Positions 51,378 through 60,563 of a DNA stretch of 64,000 bases are shown one piece after another. The translations under genes and the position numbers were made by a program. The notes beneath the pieces were generated by a model. The model was not told the DNA's origin. It did not search any database and worked only from the letters and a program-made list of their open reading frames with translations. Within the stretch, counting starts at the first letter, position 1. The number at the start of each line of letters is the position of its first letter. Location: the NCBI RefSeq assembly GCF_900291975.1, contig NZ_OMPN01000001.1:2480001-2544000 (forward strand). The letters are read 5' to 3'. The stretch comes from Agathobaculum massiliense (GTDB taxonomy: Bacteria; Bacillota; Clostridia; Oscillospirales; Butyricicoccaceae).

Positions 51378-52412
51378 ATGCGAACAATCAGATTACTGGC
51401 TCCCAGCCGGTTGGAAATGCGGGAAACCGATGAACGCCCGGCAATCACGGACAGCACCGTTCGGGTAGACATAAAGGCCTGCGGCATCTGTGGAAGCGAC
51501 TTGGCACTGTATAACGGCAGGCGGGACCTCTCCGGTGAGCACTATTTTGGACATGAGTTTTCCGGCGTTATCACGGAGGTGGGCAACGGCGCCAACGGCC
51601 TGAAAAAAGGGATGCGCGTCGCCAGCGAGCTGGTCAAGGGCTGCGGCCGGTGCTGGTTCTGCCGCAACGGCATGCAGAACTACTGTAAGAGCCTGAATGA
51701 CGCCCTTCTGCCCGGCGGCTTCACGGAGCAAACGCTGGTGACCAACACGGATGCGTACAGCTTCCTCAGCCCCATCCCTGACGAACTGGACGATATCACC
51801 GCTTCCATTCTGGAGCCGGCCAACTGTGCTTACCATGTGGCAATGAAAGCAAATATCCAGCCCGGCGACAGCGTGTTGGTGATCGGTCTGGGCGCCATCG
51901 GCCTGGTGGCCGCCATGATCCTCAAGACCATGGGCGCGGGTACGGTGATCGGCGCGGACCGCAGCAAGTTGCGCCTGGAGCAGGTGCGCAAGACCGGCCT
52001 GCTGGATGTGATAGACACATCCGAACCCGCCTGGATGGAGCAGGTTAAAGAGATGACCGCGAAGGATGGCGTCGATATCGTCATCGAAGCGACTGGAGCG
52101 CCTCCTGTTCTGAAAGACGCCATGGCCGCTGCCCGCACCGGTGGTAAGATTGTTGTTCCCAGTGTGTATTTCGGCGGCATTGATGGATTTGAGCCGCTGC
52201 CTATTATGCGAAAAGAATTGACCATTATCGGCTCCAAGGGTCCCGCGCCGCAGCTGAAAACGGATGGAACCTCGGCTGTGGTGGAAAAGGTGGTCCAGAT
52301 GAAAGACGATCTGCGGAAGCTCATTTCGGTTTACGAGTATAAGGATGCCCTTCAGGCCTTTGCCGACGCCAGAAGCGGCGCGGCCATCAAAGCAGTGATT
52401 CAGTTTTCATAA
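51378..52412 (+). CDS. Zinc-dependent alcohol dehydrogenase (MDR family)
   Basis: 344 residues of the sorbitol/threonine dehydrogenase type. The catalytic zinc region is CGICGSDLALY and GHEFSGV, the structural-zinc cysteines are CGRCWFCRNGMQNYC, and the NAD(P) motif is VIGLGAIGLVAA. It oxidises a secondary alcohol of a sugar or polyol, or reduces the ketone. I use the ATG preceded by AAAGG; an ATG 21 bases upstream overlaps the preceding stop. It sits between a TIM-barrel isomerase and a cupin protein. Confidence 0.9.
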   Translation: MRTIRLLAPSRLEMRETDERPAITDSTVRVDIKACGICGSDLALYNGRRDLSGEHYFGHEFSGVITEVGNGANGLKKGMRVASELVKGCGRCWFCRNGMQNYCKSLNDALLPGGFTEQTLVTNTDAYSFLSPIPDELDDITASILEPANCAYHVAMKANIQPGDSVLVIGLGAIGLVAAMILKTMGAGTVIGADRSKLRLEQVRKTGLLDVIDTSEPAWMEQVKEMTAKDGVDIVIEATGAPPVLKDAMAAARTGGKIVVPSVYFGGIDGFEPLPIMRKELTIIGSKGPAPQLKTDGTSAVVEKVVQMKDDLRKLISVYEYKDALQAFADARSGAAIKAVIQFS

Positions 52413-52426
52413 AGGAGATATCGGAG

Positions 52427-52870
52427 ATGACAAAGAAAGAATATGTTCAGAAGTATGGCGGCAAGTTCAGCATCAGCGGCGGCGAAACCTGGACCATGCC
52501 CAACGGCCATGTGGTTCACTTCGCGCTGAACCCCAAGATGGGATGCAAAAACACCAATATCGCGGTCGGCTTCCATGAGCCCGGCAAAGAGTTCGCACCG
52601 CATAAGCACCCTATTTCGGAAGAAATTTTGATTATTCATTCCGGCGAGGGCGAGTGCTATCTCTATGACAAGTGGATCCCCTGCAAGGCCGGCGATATTG
52701 TGTTCGCGCCTCCCAGCGTACTGCACGGCACCCGCAACCCCGCAGGAAACACAGAGCCTTTCGTAACGCTCGGTATCGCGACGCCGCCGCAGCTCGACCT
52801 GTACATGCGGGCGGGCTATGACGTTCTGGATGACGACAAGAGCGCATATGACGGCGAACATGCCGAATAA
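52427..52870 (+). CDS. Cupin-domain protein
   Basis: 147 residues. The cupin core reads PGKEFAPHKHPISEEILIIH with a further histidine in PPSVLHGTRNP, so a metal site of two or three histidines and a glutamate is likely. Comparable cupins isomerise or epimerise sugars, or bind intermediates. It has an AAAGGAG-type site 15 bases after the dehydrogenase stop and is followed by a SIS isomerase gene. The exact role is unknown. Confidence 0.82.
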   Translation: MTKKEYVQKYGGKFSISGGETWTMPNGHVVHFALNPKMGCKNTNIAVGFHEPGKEFAPHKHPISEEILIIHSGEGECYLYDKWIPCKAGDIVFAPPSVLHGTRNPAGNTEPFVTLGIATPPQLDLYMRAGYDVLDDDKSAYDGEHAE

Positions 52871-52886
52871 GCGGGGGTAAAGCAAC

Positions 52887-53453
52887 ATGTTTTTTGATAA
52901 TTACAGCGATGAGCTCCAGCGCACGCTGGGAGCGATCGACCGGTCTGACATTGAAAAGCTGGAGGCCTGTCTGGAGGAGGCGCGCGAGAACGGCAGACGT
53001 GTGTTCGTGCTGGGCAACGGCGGCAGCGCGGCCGCGGCCTCTCACTGGGTCTGTGACTTTGGCAAGGGCATCAACATTGGGGACTCCAAGCGGCTGAAGA
53101 TCTTTGCCCCCTCTGACCACTCCTCTATTTTCACCGCCTATGGCAACGACAACGCCTATGACCAGACCATGGTAGAGCAGTTGAAAAATTTTCTGGAAGA
53201 AGGCGACCTAGTGATTTCTCTGTCCGTCTCCGGCAGCTCCGGCAATCTGGTGGAGGCGCAAAAGTATGCAAAGGCGGCCGGCGCTAAAACGATTTGCATT
53301 GTAGGCGATTACAACGGCAGTCTGATCGGGCTGTCCGACCTTTCCATTGTGCTCCCCTCAAAGAACTACGGCGTGGTGGAGGACATCCACCTGATTTTGG
53401 AGCACGCCATCTCGCAGGATATGAAGCGTGCCATCCAGAACGCACAGGGATAA
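52887..53453 (+). CDS. SIS-domain sugar isomerase (GmhA-like)
   Basis: 188 residues with the phosphosugar-binding SIS fold: VFVLGNGGSAAAASHWVCDF early and LVISLSVSGSSGNLVEAQKY in the middle, matching the phosphate loops of GmhA-type sedoheptulose-7-phosphate isomerase. In a cluster with a ROK kinase and aldolase it could isomerise a phosphorylated aldose/ketose rather than serve in heptose synthesis. It lies four bases before the ROK gene. Confidence 0.87.
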   Translation: MFFDNYSDELQRTLGAIDRSDIEKLEACLEEARENGRRVFVLGNGGSAAAASHWVCDFGKGINIGDSKRLKIFAPSDHSSIFTAYGNDNAYDQTMVEQLKNFLEEGDLVISLSVSGSSGNLVEAQKYAKAAGAKTICIVGDYNGSLIGLSDLSIVLPSKNYGVVEDIHLILEHAISQDMKRAIQNAQG

Positions 53454-53457
53454 GCCT

Positions 53458-54396
53458 ATGTACATTGGGGCTTTTGATATCGGCGGTACCAAAACCATTG
53501 TCGCCCTTGCGGACGACGCCGGAAAAATTTATGAAAAACAGCAGTTTCCCACCGAAACCGGAGACTGCCTGCGGCATCTGGATGTATGCTGCGAAATCCT
53601 CTGCCGGTTTGCAGAAAAACGCGGCCTGCGTATGGAACAGATTGCCGGCATCGGGGTCAACCTTCCCGGCATTGTGGAGCGCGGGGAAGGGGTTCTGCTT
53701 CGGGCGGTTTACGCGGGCTGGAGCCAGATACCCGTGAGGGCGTATCTTTCCAAAAAGCTCCGGATTGCCAGGGTTGTGTGCGAAAATGACGTAAACGCCT
53801 GCGCCGTGGGAGAGGTGCGCTTCGGGCTGGGGAAGCGGTTTTCCAGCTTCGGGTGGATGACCGTTTCCACTGGCGTAGGCGGTGCGGTCGTCAGCGATGG
53901 ACGGCTGATTCGCGGCGCACATGGCTATGCCGGTGAGTTCGGCCATCTCAAGGTGGAATACCAAAAGCCCTGCGGCTGCCCCTGCGGAGAGCAGGGCTGT
54001 CTGGAAGCGCATGGTTCCGGAACGGCCCTGAACCGGCTGATCGAGGAGCGGACGCGGCAGGACGCGGCTTTCCGGGCGGCTTTCGACCGGCTGGGAGAGA
54101 GCCCTTCGGGCGCTTCCTGTGCGAAGCTGGCGAAAAACGGTAATGAGACCGCCGCAGCGATTTTCCAGCAGGTCGGCGAGTATCTCGGCAAGGGCATTTC
54201 CTATTACACGAATATTCTTGATCCGGAAGCGGTCATTATCGGCGGCGGGGTATCGGCTTCGCTGGACCTGCTCATGCCGGGCATTCGCCGGTCTATGGAA
54301 CGGTATACCTTTGCACAGATGAAAGACGTGCCGATCCTGCCGACCGCCCTTGGCTATGAAGCCGCTCTGATGGGCGCGGTTGCAATCGCAGTATAA
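53458..54396 (+). CDS. ROK family sugar kinase
   Basis: 312 residues. The ATP phosphate motif is DIGGTKTIVALAD, the sugar site GAHGYAGEFGHLKV contains the catalytic region, and the zinc-binding motif CGCPCGEQGCLEAHGSG is intact. No N-terminal HTH is present, so it is a kinase rather than a repressor. It phosphorylates a hexose or amino sugar with ATP. It is encoded between the SIS isomerase and a Gfo/Idh/MocA oxidoreductase, consistent with one degradation pathway. Confidence 0.9.
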   Translation: MYIGAFDIGGTKTIVALADDAGKIYEKQQFPTETGDCLRHLDVCCEILCRFAEKRGLRMEQIAGIGVNLPGIVERGEGVLLRAVYAGWSQIPVRAYLSKKLRIARVVCENDVNACAVGEVRFGLGKRFSSFGWMTVSTGVGGAVVSDGRLIRGAHGYAGEFGHLKVEYQKPCGCPCGEQGCLEAHGSGTALNRLIEERTRQDAAFRAAFDRLGESPSGASCAKLAKNGNETAAAIFQQVGEYLGKGISYYTNILDPEAVIIGGGVSASLDLLMPGIRRSMERYTFAQMKDVPILPTALGYEAALMGAVAIAV

Positions 54397-54420
54397 GTAC
54401 GATAAACAGGGAGGAAGCAT

Positions 54421-55521
54421 ATGAAACGCTTAAAAGCAGCGGTAGTCGGCATGGGCTTTATCGGGTTTGCCCATGTGGAAGCGCTCAGGCGAATCCCCCA
54501 TGTGGACGTTGTGGCCATTGCGGATTCGTTTGGCGCAAAGGAAAAGGCCGAACGGCTGGGCGTTCCCGCGGGCTACGCGGATTATGTGGAAATGATGGAT
54601 GCCTGCAAGCCTGACTGCATTCACATCTGCACGCCCAACAGCACCCACATGGCGATTGCCATGGCAGCCATAGAGCGGGGTATTCATGTCGTCTGCGAGA
54701 AGCCCATGGCGCGAAACGCGGAAGAGGCGCAGAAAATGGTCGATGCGGTCCGCAAGAGCGGCGTGATCGGCGCATTGAACTTCCACAACCGCTATTACCC
54801 CATCCCCTACCGGATGCGGCGCATGGCGCTGGACGGAGAGCTCGGTGAAATTTATCATATCCAGGGCGGCTATCTGCAGGACTGGCTGCAGTACAAGACG
54901 GATTTCAGCTGGAAGCTGCTGTCCGACCAGTGCGGCAAGACACGGGCCACCGCAGACCTAGGCTCCCACTGGATTGATCTGGCCGAATACGTCACCGGCC
55001 AGCAGGTGACCGAGGTTTTCGCGGAATTTAAAACCGTTTATCCACAGCGCACGCAAATGACGGAGCAGGGTCCAAAAGATGTGGACATTGATACGGAGGA
55101 TTTCTCCTGCGTCCTGCTCCGGTTCGACGGCGGGGCTGTCGGCACCGCCACGTTTTCTGCAGTATTCTCTGGCAAGAAGAATCAGACCGTGCTACAGGTG
55201 GCCGGCACCAGGCAGTCGCTGGAATGGGATAACGAGCGGGTCAACGATCTGCTGATCGGCCATCGGGACGGTCCCAACGGGCTGTTGACCAAGGACCCCT
55301 CCCTGGTAGACCGTGCGACGGCCGCTGTCATCGGATATCCGGGCGGCCACGCGGAGGGCTTCCCCGATGCTTTCAAGCAGAATTTCACAGCGATTTATGG
55401 GGCTATTCGCGGCGAAGCACCGGAAAACCCCTTTGCGACCTTTGAGGACGGTCTTCATATGATGAAGATCTGCGACGCATTGTATGAGAGCGCCCACAGC
55501 GGCAAGTGGGTTGTTGTCTGA
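54421..55521 (+). CDS. Gfo/Idh/MocA family oxidoreductase
   Basis: 366 residues. The N-terminal NAD(P) fold begins KAAVVGMGFIGFAHVEAL, with the family EKP motif in VVCEKPMARNAEE. The C-terminal domain carries the substrate-binding GSHWIDLAEYV. Members oxidise or reduce a sugar hydroxyl, often at C3 in glycosides (for example DgpA). It is followed after 36 bases by a TIM-barrel gene, a pairing repeated later in this cluster. Confidence 0.9.
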   Translation: MKRLKAAVVGMGFIGFAHVEALRRIPHVDVVAIADSFGAKEKAERLGVPAGYADYVEMMDACKPDCIHICTPNSTHMAIAMAAIERGIHVVCEKPMARNAEEAQKMVDAVRKSGVIGALNFHNRYYPIPYRMRRMALDGELGEIYHIQGGYLQDWLQYKTDFSWKLLSDQCGKTRATADLGSHWIDLAEYVTGQQVTEVFAEFKTVYPQRTQMTEQGPKDVDIDTEDFSCVLLRFDGGAVGTATFSAVFSGKKNQTVLQVAGTRQSLEWDNERVNDLLIGHRDGPNGLLTKDPSLVDRATAAVIGYPGGHAEGFPDAFKQNFTAIYGAIRGEAPENPFATFEDGLHMMKICDALYESAHSGKWVVV

Positions 55522-55557
55522 TAAGCATATGATGAACAAGGGAAGGAGGAATATGGA

Positions 55558-56523
55558 TTGAAAATAGGCGTTGTGGCAAATGTACTGCAGGACAGGCCGC
55601 TGGAAGATGCGTTAAAAATATTTCGGGAAATGGGGATTGAGCAGATAGAACCCGGCTGTGGCGGATTCGCCGGCAAGGCGCATGTCGCGCCGGAACGCCT
55701 GCTTGCCTCTCCCGAGGCGCTGGAGGAATTTCAGCAGACCCTCCAAGCCTCCGGTCTGACGATCAGCGCGCTTTCCTGTCACGGCAATCCGGTGCATCCC
55801 GATCCGGCGAAGGCGGAAGAGTATCATGAGGATATGTGCAACACCGTCCGCCTGGCAGAAAAGCTGGGGGTCGATACCATCACCTGCTTTTCCGGCTGCC
55901 CCGGGGACTGCGAAGCGTCCCGATATCCCAACTGGGTGACCTGTGCGTGGCCGGACGATAATCTGGATATTCTCAAATATCAGTGGGACAAGGTCCTGAT
56001 CCCGTATTGGAAAAGCTTCGCTCAGAGTGCAAAGGACTGCGGCGTAAGCAAAATCGCGCTGGAGCTGCATCCCGGCTTCAGTGTCTACAACGTGGATACG
56101 CTGAAACGTCTGCGGGAAGCGGTCGGGCCGGAGATCGGCGTCAACTTCGACCCCAGCCACCTGCTCTGGCAGGGGATGGAGCCGGTGGCCGTGATTCGGG
56201 CCTTTGCGGGAATGATCTACCATGTACACGCGAAGGATGTGTGCATCGACCGGTACAACACCGCGCGCAACGGCGTTCTGGACACAAAGCATTATAGCGA
56301 CGAGACGCACCGCTCCTGGATCTTCCGAACGATAGGCTACGGGAATGACGCGAAGTACTGGAAAGATATTTTTTCCGAGCTGCGGAAGACCGGATATGAC
56401 GGAACGATCAGCATTGAGCATGAGGACAGCCTGATCAACCGGCTGGAAGGTTTGCAGCACGCGGTGGACATGGTGAAAAGCTGCGCGATCTTTGCGGAAA
56501 CATCCGGAATGTGGTGGGCATAA
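55558..56523 (+). CDS. Sugar phosphate isomerase/epimerase family TIM barrel
   Basis: 321 residues from a TTG start that follows GGAAGGAGG with normal spacing; the nearby ATG is out of frame. Metal-binding positions can be assigned at ALELHPGF (Glu), FDPSHLLWQG (Asp/His), YHVHAKDV (His) and SIEHEDSL (Glu). Among relatives are inosose dehydratase-like and 3-keto-sugar-processing enzymes. It lies between the oxidoreductase and the TRAP transporter genes. Confidence 0.83.
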   Translation: MKIGVVANVLQDRPLEDALKIFREMGIEQIEPGCGGFAGKAHVAPERLLASPEALEEFQQTLQASGLTISALSCHGNPVHPDPAKAEEYHEDMCNTVRLAEKLGVDTITCFSGCPGDCEASRYPNWVTCAWPDDNLDILKYQWDKVLIPYWKSFAQSAKDCGVSKIALELHPGFSVYNVDTLKRLREAVGPEIGVNFDPSHLLWQGMEPVAVIRAFAGMIYHVHAKDVCIDRYNTARNGVLDTKHYSDETHRSWIFRTIGYGNDAKYWKDIFSELRKTGYDGTISIEHEDSLINRLEGLQHAVDMVKSCAIFAETSGMWWA

Positions 56524-56550
56524 CAAAACAGTGCCTATAGGAGAGAAAGT

Positions 56551-57045
56551 ATGAAAAAGTTATTTAACAGCATCGATACGATTATCCGATGGCTTGAGAA
56601 CATCGTCTGCGGTGCAACGCTGACCGCTATCGTCTGCATTGCAACGGCCACTGTTATTGCGCGTTATATTTTCCAAACCGGCTTCCTGTGGGCGGATGAG
56701 GTCAATCAGGCCCTGCTGGTGGCCATGGGCATGTTCGGCAGCGCCCGAGCGGTTCGCACCAACGGACATACCGAATTCACAATGCTGGTCAACAAACCAA
56801 AAAGCAAGGCGGTGCGCATTGCGCTGCGGTCGGTCTTCCTGGCGATTACCATTGTTTTCCTGGTGCTCTTGCTCATCTGGACCGCACAGTATACCGCCGC
56901 CGGTACCATGCTGAGTACCACGCTGCGCATTCCCAGAATGTACTATTATGTATCGATCCCGATAGGCTTTGCTCTGATGATCTACGAGTATCTGCGCACG
57001 ATCAAGAGCCGCACCGTCGATGACCCCGCGACTGAACAAGAATAA
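56551..57045 (+). CDS. TRAP transporter small permease (DctQ)
   Basis: 164 residues with four hydrophobic helices in the DctQ pattern (IVCGATLTAIVCIATATVIA first). It forms the small membrane subunit of a tripartite ATP-independent periplasmic-type transporter. It precedes the large permease by 15 bases and the binding protein follows; this Q-M-P order is complete. In a Gram-positive cell the binding protein is a lipoprotein. The imported compound should feed the surrounding sugar genes. Confidence 0.88.
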   Translation: MKKLFNSIDTIIRWLENIVCGATLTAIVCIATATVIARYIFQTGFLWADEVNQALLVAMGMFGSARAVRTNGHTEFTMLVNKPKSKAVRIALRSVFLAITIVFLVLLLIWTAQYTAAGTMLSTTLRIPRMYYYVSIPIGFALMIYEYLRTIKSRTVDDPATEQE

Positions 57046-57060
57046 AGGAGGCGAACCCCT

Positions 57061-58377
57061 GTGAGTGTAGGCTTAATTATCGCCCTGCTGGTCATCCTGA
57101 CTTTTGTCTTTATTCTGGCAGGCATTCCGGTGTATGTTTCCCTGCTGTTTACCGGCACGCTCAGCCTGGTTGCGCTTGGCGTGACGACCAATACCCCCAT
57201 CGCAACCCTTGCCGTTTCAAACTCCATATTTAATGGCATTGGCAGTCTGCCTCTGCTGGCAATCCCGTTCTTTATGCTTGCTGGCGAGATCATGAACCGA
57301 GGCGGCATCACGGAAAAGCTCATCCGCTTTGCCATGCTGCTGATCGGCCGGCTGCCCGGCAGCCTTGCCCACGCAGGCATCGTATCCAGCATGTTTTTCG
57401 GCGGCATTACCGGCTCCGCGCAGGCATGCTCGTCCTGCATGGGAGGTATCCTGATCCCTGCCATGGTCAAGGAGGGGTACTCGGCCCAGGAGGCCGCGGG
57501 CGTAATTGCCAGTGCCTCCACCTGCGGACCGATCATCCCGCCGAGCATTATCATGGTGGTCTACGCGACCGCGGTCGGCGTCTCGGTCGGCTCGATGTTT
57601 ATGGGCGGCGTCGTGCCAGGCATCCTGTGCGGCCTGATCCTGATGCTTGTGGTGCTGCTGCGCGACCGTGTGGTCCATTTCCCGAAGCGCACGGAACACC
57701 TGTCCGCGGGCGAGATCAAGCGGACTATCATTGACGGACTGTTGCCGCTGGGTATGCCGCTGATCGTTGTTGGAGGCATTATGGGCGGTATCATGACCCC
57801 TACCGAGGCCGGCGCGATTTCGGTTGTATACGCGCTTCTGGTTAGCCTGTTCATCACCAAAACGCTCAAGATTCGTGAGATTGGACCGATCCTGTTGCAG
57901 GGTGTCAACAGCGCGGCCCCGCTGCTGCTGATCATCGCCTGCGCCAAGGTTTTCAGCTACGGCCTTACCGCGCTGCAGATGCCTGTGATTGTGAACGACC
58001 TGATCCTCTCAATTATCGATAACAAGTACATGTTCCTGCTTCTGGTCAACATCCTGCTGCTCATCATGGGCATGTTTATGGATGGCGGCGCTTCGGTTAT
58101 CATCCTGGCTCCCATCCTGGCTCCGGTAGCGGCGTCCATGGGCATCAGCCTGATTCACTTCGGCATTATCATGGCCTTTAACCTGACCATCGGCAACATC
58201 ACGCCGCCCTTGGGTTATTGCCTGTTCATCACCTCCAAGATTGCCGGTATTCCGGTTGAAAAAGCAATTAAGGGTACCATTCCCTATATGATAGCCGAAG
58301 TGCTCTGCCTGCTTCTGATTACATATATCCCGTTTCTGGTTCTTGGGCTCCCCTCCTTCCTCGGCATGGCGATTTAA
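57061..58377 (+). CDS. TRAP transporter large permease (DctM)
   Basis: 438 residues and about 12 membrane segments, typical of DctM (GIPVYVSLLFTGTLSLVALG, GGIMGGIMTPTEAGAISVVY, FMDGGASVIILAPILAP). It starts at a GTG after an AAAGGAGG site. It carries out Na+-coupled transport of the acidic or sugar-acid substrate delivered by the binding protein. Confidence 0.9.
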   Translation: MSVGLIIALLVILTFVFILAGIPVYVSLLFTGTLSLVALGVTTNTPIATLAVSNSIFNGIGSLPLLAIPFFMLAGEIMNRGGITEKLIRFAMLLIGRLPGSLAHAGIVSSMFFGGITGSAQACSSCMGGILIPAMVKEGYSAQEAAGVIASASTCGPIIPPSIIMVVYATAVGVSVGSMFMGGVVPGILCGLILMLVVLLRDRVVHFPKRTEHLSAGEIKRTIIDGLLPLGMPLIVVGGIMGGIMTPTEAGAISVVYALLVSLFITKTLKIREIGPILLQGVNSAAPLLLIIACAKVFSYGLTALQMPVIVNDLILSIIDNKYMFLLLVNILLLIMGMFMDGGASVIILAPILAPVAASMGISLIHFGIIMAFNLTIGNITPPLGYCLFITSKIAGIPVEKAIKGTIPYMIAEVLCLLLITYIPFLVLGLPSFLGMAI

Positions 58378-58463
58378 TCCTGCTCTCTGGCGGACGTAAA
58401 CGCCGGGAAATATCTGTATGCTTACCAAACCAACCATACTATTGATTGAAAAGGAGATTTACC

Positions 58464-59498
58464 ATGAAAAAGAAGTTCACTCTGGCCCTGGCCTGCGTTC
58501 TGGCAATGACGACAATGCTCACCGCCTGCGGCGGCTCCGGCCAAACCCCTGCCTCCGATGGTTCCAGCAGTGCAATTACGGTAAAATATTCCGTCACCTT
58601 TCCCGCTACCGGCACGCAGGCGGATGGTGCCAATGTGTTGGCTGAGCTGATCGAGGAGTGCTCGGAGGGCCGGCTGAAAATGGAGTTCTATCCCTCCTCC
58701 CAGTTGGGCGACAAGGCCGCGACTTTTGAGGGGCTGAAGGCAGGCACCATAGAGATGACCGAATGCGCCGCCACCGATCTGTCCGCTTTCAACGATATGT
58801 GGTCGGTGTTCTCCCTGCCGTATCTGTGGGAGGACGGAAGCCAGGCCGTGAACACCGTTATGGATGACGAGGTAAAAGCGGTGCTGGAGGCCAATGCGGA
58901 GGAAAACGGCTTCAAGATCATCGCATGGACGGACATCGGCAGCCGCAGCGTGCTGAACCAGAAACATGCCGTGAACACGGTTGACGACCTCAAAGGCCTG
59001 AAGCTGCGCTGCATGGAGGATGCTGTTCTGGCGGATACCGTAAACGCGATGGGCGCGATTGGCACCCCCATGGCTTCCAGCGAGATCTACACCGCCCTGC
59101 AGCAGGGTACCATCGACGGTCTGGATCACACACCCTCCGTCATCGCCGCCAATAGCTGGTATGAGCTGTGCAAGTACTTCACGCTGACCGAGCACTTTAC
59201 CATTCCGGATCCGGTTTTCGTCAGCAAGGTATGGTTCGACAACCTTTCGGCAGAAAATCAGGAAGCGCTCCTCGAAGCCGGCGAGAAGTTTGCCGATCAG
59301 TGGAATAACGAGATCTGGCCGGCAGCCACCGAGGAAGGCCTGAAGGTCATGGAGGAAAATGGCGTTGAGATCCTGGAAGCAGACAAGGAAGCGTTCCAGG
59401 CAAAGACGCAGCCTGTTGTCGATGCGTTTTTATCCAAGGCGAGCGATGGCCAGAAAGCACTGTACGAGCTGCTCGTTGCGACCCGCGAAAAATACTAA
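58464..59498 (+). CDS. TRAP transporter substrate-binding lipoprotein (DctP)
   Basis: 345 residues. The first ~27 residues are a lipoprotein signal ending MLTACGG. The mature part is a DctP fold with the conserved arginine in DDLKGLKLRCMED, which normally salt-bridges a substrate carboxylate. The preferred cargo is therefore probably a sugar acid or other organic acid. The ATG follows AAGGAG. A leader hairpin and the next TIM-barrel gene lie downstream. Confidence 0.9.
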   Translation: MKKKFTLALACVLAMTTMLTACGGSGQTPASDGSSSAITVKYSVTFPATGTQADGANVLAELIEECSEGRLKMEFYPSSQLGDKAATFEGLKAGTIEMTECAATDLSAFNDMWSVFSLPYLWEDGSQAVNTVMDDEVKAVLEANAEENGFKIIAWTDIGSRSVLNQKHAVNTVDDLKGLKLRCMEDAVLADTVNAMGAIGTPMASSEIYTALQQGTIDGLDHTPSVIAANSWYELCKYFTLTEHFTIPDPVFVSKVWFDNLSAENQEALLEAGEKFADQWNNEIWPAATEEGLKVMEENGVEILEADKEAFQAKTQPVVDAFLSKASDGQKALYELLVATREKY

Positions 59499-59540
59499 TT
59501 CGTGCCGCTGGATGGAATGTGGTAGCGGTTAACTGAATAG

Positions 59541-59602
59541 CGGCCCTCGTTTCGGCTCTGTACTCATCTTAAAAGCTGAGAAAAGAGAAGGAATGAGGGC
59601 CG
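59541..59602 (+). terminator. Hairpin after the TRAP operon
   Basis: CGGCCCTC pairs with GAGGGCCG across a ~46-base interior that can form a smaller CTCA/TGAG hairpin, followed by TTTG. It may reduce read-through from the transporter genes. Confidence 0.45.
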
Positions 59603-59688
59603 TTTGAATAAAAATGATCTTTATGCCTGGGAAATGGCCGGAACGTCCGGCTTGGAGTTTCCAGGATGCGGAAAGGATAGGTGCTGCT

Positions 59689-60456
59689 ATGAAAATAGGT
59701 GGGTTTGGCAAAATAAAAGACTATCTGCCGATTGCAGAGGCGGGATATGATTTCGCAGAATTGGATGTCCCCGAGATCGCGGATCTAAGCGGGGAAGCAC
59801 TGGATGAATTGAAAAAGAGCATAAAAATCGGCGTGCCGATACAGATTGGTTCCCGCCTGCTGCCGGTGGCAGAGCCGCTGTTTTTCGAGGAGGGATTTAA
59901 ACCCGAATCGCTGGAGCCATACCTGGAAGAGGCTTGCGGAAAAACGGCGAGGCTTGGTATCCGTACCCTTATCCTGGGGAACGGCAAGGCGCGCTGGATA
60001 CGGACGGCGTCAGAACGGCCGAAAGAAGAGGCGTTCATAGAAGCGCTGCGCCTGATGGCGCGTAAAGCGGAGGAAAATCATCAGGAACTGATTCTGGAGC
60101 CGCTGGGACCGAAATATTCAAACTATATCAATACAGTTGTACAAGCGGTGCAGCTGATAGAAAAAGTAAAAATAAACAACCTTTTTACCATGGCGGATCT
60201 TCGGCATATGGTAGCGGCCGGAGAGCCGTTTCAGGATTTGCAAACCTATTTGCCGTATATTCATCATATCCACATGGATTATCCGCTTTCCTATCCGGAA
60301 AGAAACTATCCTTCTGTGAGGGACGGTTATGATTACCGTGTGTTTCTTGACAGCCTGGAGCGGGCGGGCTATGACGGCACGCTGACCATTGAAGCCGATA
60401 TCCCCGAAAACTGGCATAAGGCATGCCGGCAGGTCATGGAGGTGCTGGAAAAATAG
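59689..60456 (+). CDS. Sugar phosphate isomerase/epimerase family TIM barrel
   Basis: 255 residues from the ATG behind GGAAAGGATAG; a longer upstream frame lacks a site. It is smaller than the other barrels in the cluster. Candidate metal or catalytic residues sit in LILEPLGPK (Glu), TMADLRHMVA (Asp/His), HHIHMDYPLS (His) and TIEADIPEN (Glu). It precedes the DapA-family aldolase by ~100 bases. The role is presumably isomerisation in the same pathway; the substrate is unknown. Confidence 0.8.
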   Translation: MKIGGFGKIKDYLPIAEAGYDFAELDVPEIADLSGEALDELKKSIKIGVPIQIGSRLLPVAEPLFFEEGFKPESLEPYLEEACGKTARLGIRTLILGNGKARWIRTASERPKEEAFIEALRLMARKAEENHQELILEPLGPKYSNYINTVVQAVQLIEKVKINNLFTMADLRHMVAAGEPFQDLQTYLPYIHHIHMDYPLSYPERNYPSVRDGYDYRVFLDSLERAGYDGTLTIEADIPENWHKACRQVMEVLEK

Positions 60457-60563
60457 CAGGACTTGACAAAAGGCGGCCAGCGCACTGGGAAAGGCCTGGA
60501 AGCAGGCGGCGGAACGTAGCGGAGCTATGGGCTGAAGCGGTGCAGATAACGGAAAAGGAGAGT